64,000 nucleotides of DNA, taken from assembly GCA_035236585.1 (NCBI GenBank), contig CP141139.1, positions 53,141,217 through 53,205,216 of the forward strand, read 5' to 3'. Every line of letters starts with the position of its first letter. Position 1 is the first letter of the stretch. Origin of the DNA: Warburgia ugandensis (Eukaryota > Streptophyta > Magnoliopsida > Canellales > Canellaceae). This document shows, piece by piece, positions 59,844 through 64,000 of the stretch. Position numbers and translations under genes: made by a program. Under the pieces are notes generated by a model. That model did no database searches. It was not told the origin of the DNA and saw nothing but the letters and a program-made list of their open reading frames with translations.

Positions 59844-61750
59844 TGTAACGACTCCGTTTTTTATAATAAATTGTTGTAATTCTTTTTTAAATGTCGGGCC
59901 CTTAGTTTGCAAAAATATTTAGAAAACAAACAGTGAAAAATATTTTTCATGAAAAGACCATTTTAAAAAACCCCAAGTGTCATTTTTCTTTTATCAAAAA
60001 GGATTATAGGTGAAATGAGCATTGCATTTCTACCAAAAATTCGGCAGAGTTTCCTTTGTTTTTTGGACATTAGACATTTAACGCATGTCATTGCAAAGTA
60101 TCTGATAAACATAACTTTTATAAATAAAAGAATAAGGGAGACTCCGTCTCCATCCCATCACATTTACAAACATGATTGAGTGTTTTGAAAATCTAAATAA
60201 ATGAAAACCAAAGAAACATCTACAACTTAAAATATACCTGCTAGGATCAATCCAGTCATAGTCACACAACCACAACCTCAAGTTACATGTCTACATATCC
60301 ATAAAGTAAAGTCATATTAGATCAAAATGTTACTTCAGTCTACTATTTAAATTAATCATAATGCAAACCTATTTGATATTCCTGATTAGTCATTTTGAAC
60401 TCTCTAACATAGTCCTTTGCTTCATTTTCCTTGTTCTATTTCTTCAACCTGAGACATTGTAAACAATTTAAAATGTCTCAGCAAGCTTGCGCTTGTGTAG
60501 GTAGTTTCACACCTATTTTACCAAATTTGTAATTTCATTCTATATAACATCTCAAATCATTTTTCATGTAGTTTCTAAACAATATGATAACCAAATCGGA
60601 GATGAGAAACATGATTAAAGCTGTATTTCAATCTCAGTTCTACAGTTTCATGCTAAAACATTTCAAATAGTGTAAATATAAAACATGTACAACTTTAAAC
60701 ATGCATTTTTCAAATGGTTGAATCATCATAATAATTTCAAGTAAATTGCAATAAAGAGCTTATCCCAAAATCACGTATAAGAGTAACTTGAGAACTATGT
60801 GAAAGATCCACCATTTAACTTGATAAATCAAACATCTTAAAGTCTTCAAAGTATTAAAGTAGTGATCGGTTAAACCGTGAACGCCGACAATCTCAAACTG
60901 ACAACAACATCACATGCACACAAGCACTCTGGCGAACACATCATCCAGTTGGTCATGAGTACTCATCTAAAGACTATCATCATGCCCATGTACGTGGGTC
61001 TCAAAACAGAAATCCTATGCAATCATGTACCCTAGGCACTACCTTTGCTTGAAATCTCTACCACTTCTAATAGATTATAGCCGACTATGGATTTTCTATT
61101 ACCTTCTCGAAGAGAAAAGTCTCTTACCCTCATTTGACAGTTCAACGATCTTGCTACGCTCACTATCCTTTCAATCTACCCAACACAAGAGAAGGTTTTG
61201 TTAAAGAATAGATGTTATTTCTACTACTCAAGCCATTATGGTTGATTGCGTCAAAAATACTTTATTTACTCAACTTAGAAATCAATTTGTATATGTAATA
61301 CTTCCAACAATTTTACATCAGTAGTAATTGAACCTATATATTTACACATCATCATTCTCTTCATTAAGTTTTCATTTCACTCATGATTAATCTCATGATC
61401 ACATTCATTAGAAGTCATTTCAACATTAGTAACATATGTGTAAACTTCTAAACAATTCACTTCATATAAGATTAATATTTCAAAATTATCCTCTTATTGA
61501 TCATTGTAAACTAGCATAAAATCCTTCTCATAAAATCATTCTTCTTCACAATCTTTGATTAATCTCTCAACATAATTCGCTGAACATAATAGTCGTTGCA
61601 TCCACACTTTTGGTCCATAAATCAAATACTTCTAGATAAAGAAAAGTTTGGATTCTCTAATACAACATTTTCACAAGTCTATTCAATATCTTTTGAATTC
61701 ATCGATTGTATTTCATACTTTGGTTCTCTATCTATTTGTTCATCCTCATT
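59844..61750 (-). repeat. 3' LTR of element I, approximate inner edge
   Basis: The outer end is clear. The inner edge is inferred from GTCCTAGAATTTCCAAAAG (61786-61804), which is the reverse of the usual internal-region end GGAATTTCGAGGAC, placing the LTR below it. It contains a CTGAGACATT hairpin (60449-60481) like that of S. Confidence 0.5.
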
Positions 61751-62929
61751 GTTATCTCTGAACTATCTTATAAATTAATTGTTATGTCCTAGAATTTCCA
61801 AAAGGATCAAGTGGCATCTTCCATCAATTATGTCTAGCACACACTAGGGTATTTTAATACACATAAGGTCTATTAACAATACATCAAGTCCCATGGATTT
61901 TGAATCCATTAAATAATTCTCTTCCTTTAAAAATTCATTCATAATCATGCCTAAAGCTTATGATCCAATTATCATCATAGATCGAACATTCTCATCTAAA
62001 TCAACATCAGAACCTTCTCATATCAATACTTTATAAAATTTTCACTAGAATACACCAGCATGTTCATAATCATATCATAATTCTCGTATCGTCATAATAA
62101 TGCATTCACTATGTTCATGTTCAGATCCTTCAAGATTAACCTCTTCTTAGTCATTGAAAATCGCATCATAACCACTTTCATTGTTCAATGTCCATTAATT
62201 ATAATTATTTTCATCTTACTTTATTCTCACAATATAACCTTTTCTCCTCATTTGCTTCAGTTAGTATCTTCACTCGGGACATGCATATAATAGATACCTT
62301 TTGATTTAAAGGCAATTAACCAACAAATGTCAGATACTCCCATGTAGTGTGACATCCATCTCAACCTTTCTCAATTCTTATGATCAACCTTAGAAATCAT
62401 CTGAATTTATCTGCTAAGTTTTCTGCATTCGTACTTCAATTCTTCACCCATATACTGGTCTTTCTTGTCATTTAATAATCATTCTTATAAAATACTTGTT
62501 ATATCCTTTAAGTATTATGCACCTCCAAGTCATAGCTAGAATTCTCAAGAATCATTAGATTGGTAATTGCTTCTCAATGATGCTTGCCTACCACTATCTT
62601 TGTGTATATAAGGACTAATTTGTTCTCACCTCATAGATCAACAAATCCATCTAAATCAAAGTTTTATTCTATCATATTTTCATTGAATTCATAATATAAA
62701 AAATTTGAATATATTCACTACATGTACGAGCCAACACTATACTTTTCTTAACTTTCTCTAGACCTCTTCGATTACCTTTGATCTCTCTTTCATTACCATC
62801 ATAATCTTTTCGTCTATCACATTACTTATATGAGTTATCTCTCTAACTCATACCTTATCAATTGAAAATCAATGATTAACTTCATATGACTTTTGGACAT
62901 GTTGAACTGGTTGTGAGAGGATTGACTAG
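61751..62929 (-). other. Internal remnant of element I
   Basis: About 1.2 kb of AT-rich sequence, dense in stops in both directions. Next to the primer site the minus strand reads TCTCACAACCAGTTCAACATG, the same leader phrase as in H at 29558. No protein domain is seen. Confidence 0.5.
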
Positions 62930-62941
62930 GCTCTAATACCA
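62930..62941 (-). promoter_or_regulatory. Primer-binding site of element I
   Basis: On the minus strand this reads TGGTATTAGAGC, one mismatch from the tRNA-iMet site, two bases inside the LTR end, the same spacing as in H. Confidence 0.8.
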
Positions 62942-62943
62942 AC

Positions 62944-63074
62944 TGTAATGACCTAGGTTTTTATAATACATTTAAAAAATAATAAATTAAATGTCAGGCC
63001 CTTAGTTTGCAAATAAGGGCCTAATATTTCAAAAAGAATTACAAAAATGTATGACAAAAACCTGGGTCGTTACA
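62944..63074 (-). repeat. Palindromic 131-bp 5' terminal segment of element I
   Basis: The plus strand starts TGTAATGACCTAGGTTTTT and ends AAAAACCTGGGTCGTTACA. The two halves are imperfect reverse complements, and the centre pairs GGCCCTTA with TAAGGGCC around GTTTGCAAA. Its left half matches the outer end of the 3' LTR (59844-59912) in direct orientation. The right half matches the same sequence in reverse. Confidence 0.75.
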
Positions 63075-64000
63075 GAAGCATGAAGAGAAACAGGAAAAAA
63101 CCGAGCTTCTATTAGAGTGGAAACCAAGCAAGAAAAACGAAATGGAATAGGGAATTGAAACTGTGGTGACTTAAGACAAAGAGGAATGGCTAGAAGAGAG
63201 TACTAAAATAGAGATAGAATATGGTGATGTAATAAGGAAGAAGATTGAGCATGAAACATGAAAAATTGAACATTGAAAGAGAGGATGAAAACGATCACTG
63301 ATGGAAAGGAAAAGATTGTGAGACTAAGAGAGTGAACAACGAGAAAATAGTTGTGAAATTCATTGGCTGAAAATAGAGAGCAAAAATGACTAAGCAACAG
63401 AGGGGGAATCTGGGTAGAAGAATAATGGGGGAAAAAAAAAACAATGAGATGGAGAGGTTGGAAGGAAGGTAGTTGGGAAGGAATGGTTGAGGAAAAGATG
63501 ATTGAAAATGATGTTTAAGAGAGATGACTAGTGATAGGTAGAGAGACTTGGGGGAGAGAAGTAGCAAGAAGGGAAGGTAGAGAGAGAGGCACAGATAGGT
63601 CTTTCTCTTCTTTGGTCCTCTTCTTCCTCTAACATATCTTCTAAGTATGGCTTCTTCTCTTGAGTCTTAGTATGTATTATGCAACCCCCATTCTTATATG
63701 GACTTATCTCTTTGAGTTCCTAATTGTCCTCTTACTCTTAATCTCTTTCCCAAAAGATAAGAGATAATCCTTATAATGTTGAAGTCCTACTTATCTCTTT
63801 AGATTCCTTTTCTATCCTTTTATCCATTATACTTCATTCCCATTGACCATTGTAAGGTGATGATGATTTGGTACCAATCAGCTCCATCTAAGTTGTTCGA
63901 TTCTATTATGATTGATCTGCAACACATAAACTTCAATTAGATTCATCTTAATGGCTAACTGATCTATATTGGTGCTAGTTTAAGAGTGTTTTAGCTAAAA
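63075..64000 (-). repeat. Probable continuation of LTR J and right flank
   Basis: This continues after element I's duplicated target bases. Purine-rich sequence to about 63600 resembles the purine-rich middle of the D and G LTRs, but the far end of J is not identified. No gene is seen. Open frames at 63203-63567 (minus) are low-complexity. Confidence 0.35.

Larger units (their letters stand above)
59844..63074 (-). mobile_element. Rearranged large-LTR Gypsy-type element I
   Basis: The ends are TGTAACGACTCCG and CCTGGGTCGTTACA, flanked by GAAGT (59839-59843) and GAAGC (63075-63079), four of five matching. On the minus strand it has a 131-bp 5' terminal segment (62944-63074), a primer site, an internal part whose start matches H's leader, and a 3' LTR that ends at 59844. 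No gag or pol is recognisable. It is a deletion derivative related to H and S. Confidence 0.7.

Overview
The window is nuclear DNA of a seed plant, almost certainly an angiosperm. It is AT-rich and built almost entirely of nested, decayed plant transposable elements (Ty3/Gypsy of Athila/Tat type, large-LTR Gypsy relatives, Ty1/Copia, and CACTA/En-Spm). It holds one intact plant gene, an alpha-expansin with a signal peptide and one GT-AG intron (46913-48512). I see no bacterial, viral, organellar, tRNA, rRNA or CRISPR feature.

Layout. (1) 1-22179 is a nest of Gypsy elements. The base layer is a plus-strand Athila-like element F (gag end, protease, RT-RNase H and integrase from 11104, 3' LTR ending at 22179). 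F is interrupted in its integrase by a deleted minus-strand Athila-like element G (14792-18280, 5-bp target duplication TTGAG). Its left part is cut by a second minus-strand Athila-like element D (5' LTR 9189-11103, leader, gag). D's gag is split by a 5.2-kb solo LTR (2010-7182, perfect duplication ATATT) and further left by another LTR (1-1444) that runs off the window. (2) 22180-23961 is gene-free. (3) 23962-44198 reads as one approximately 20-kb CACTA element. It has matching CACTACTACACA ends, hairpin-rich subterminal repeats, a decayed TNPD-type transposase and a decayed gene with a Ulp1-like cysteine protease domain, both on the minus strand. It is interrupted by a non-coding large-LTR (LARD-like) element H (28969-35747), and its own 5' end module is present three times. 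(4) 44199-48785 is the host island with the expansin gene. (5) 48785-58759 holds two minus-strand Copia copies of one family, B and C, that appear to share a single LTR. A younger but dead plus-strand Copia element A (50231-55117) sits inside that shared LTR. (6) 58781-64000 holds more LTR material, including a minus-strand Gypsy relative (I, 59844-63074) with a 131-bp palindromic terminal segment next to its primer-binding site.

How it works together. The expansin is the only feature likely to act for the host, loosening cell walls after secretion. Every transposon gene seen is broken by stops and frameshifts, and several catalytic or metal-binding positions are lost by G-to-A changes, as expected from long-silenced methylated DNA. 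The insertion order can be read from duplications and split frames: F, then D and G; D, then the solo LTR; the B/C tandem, then A; the CACTA element, then probably H. Element boundaries marked approximate were placed by eye from repeat comparison.
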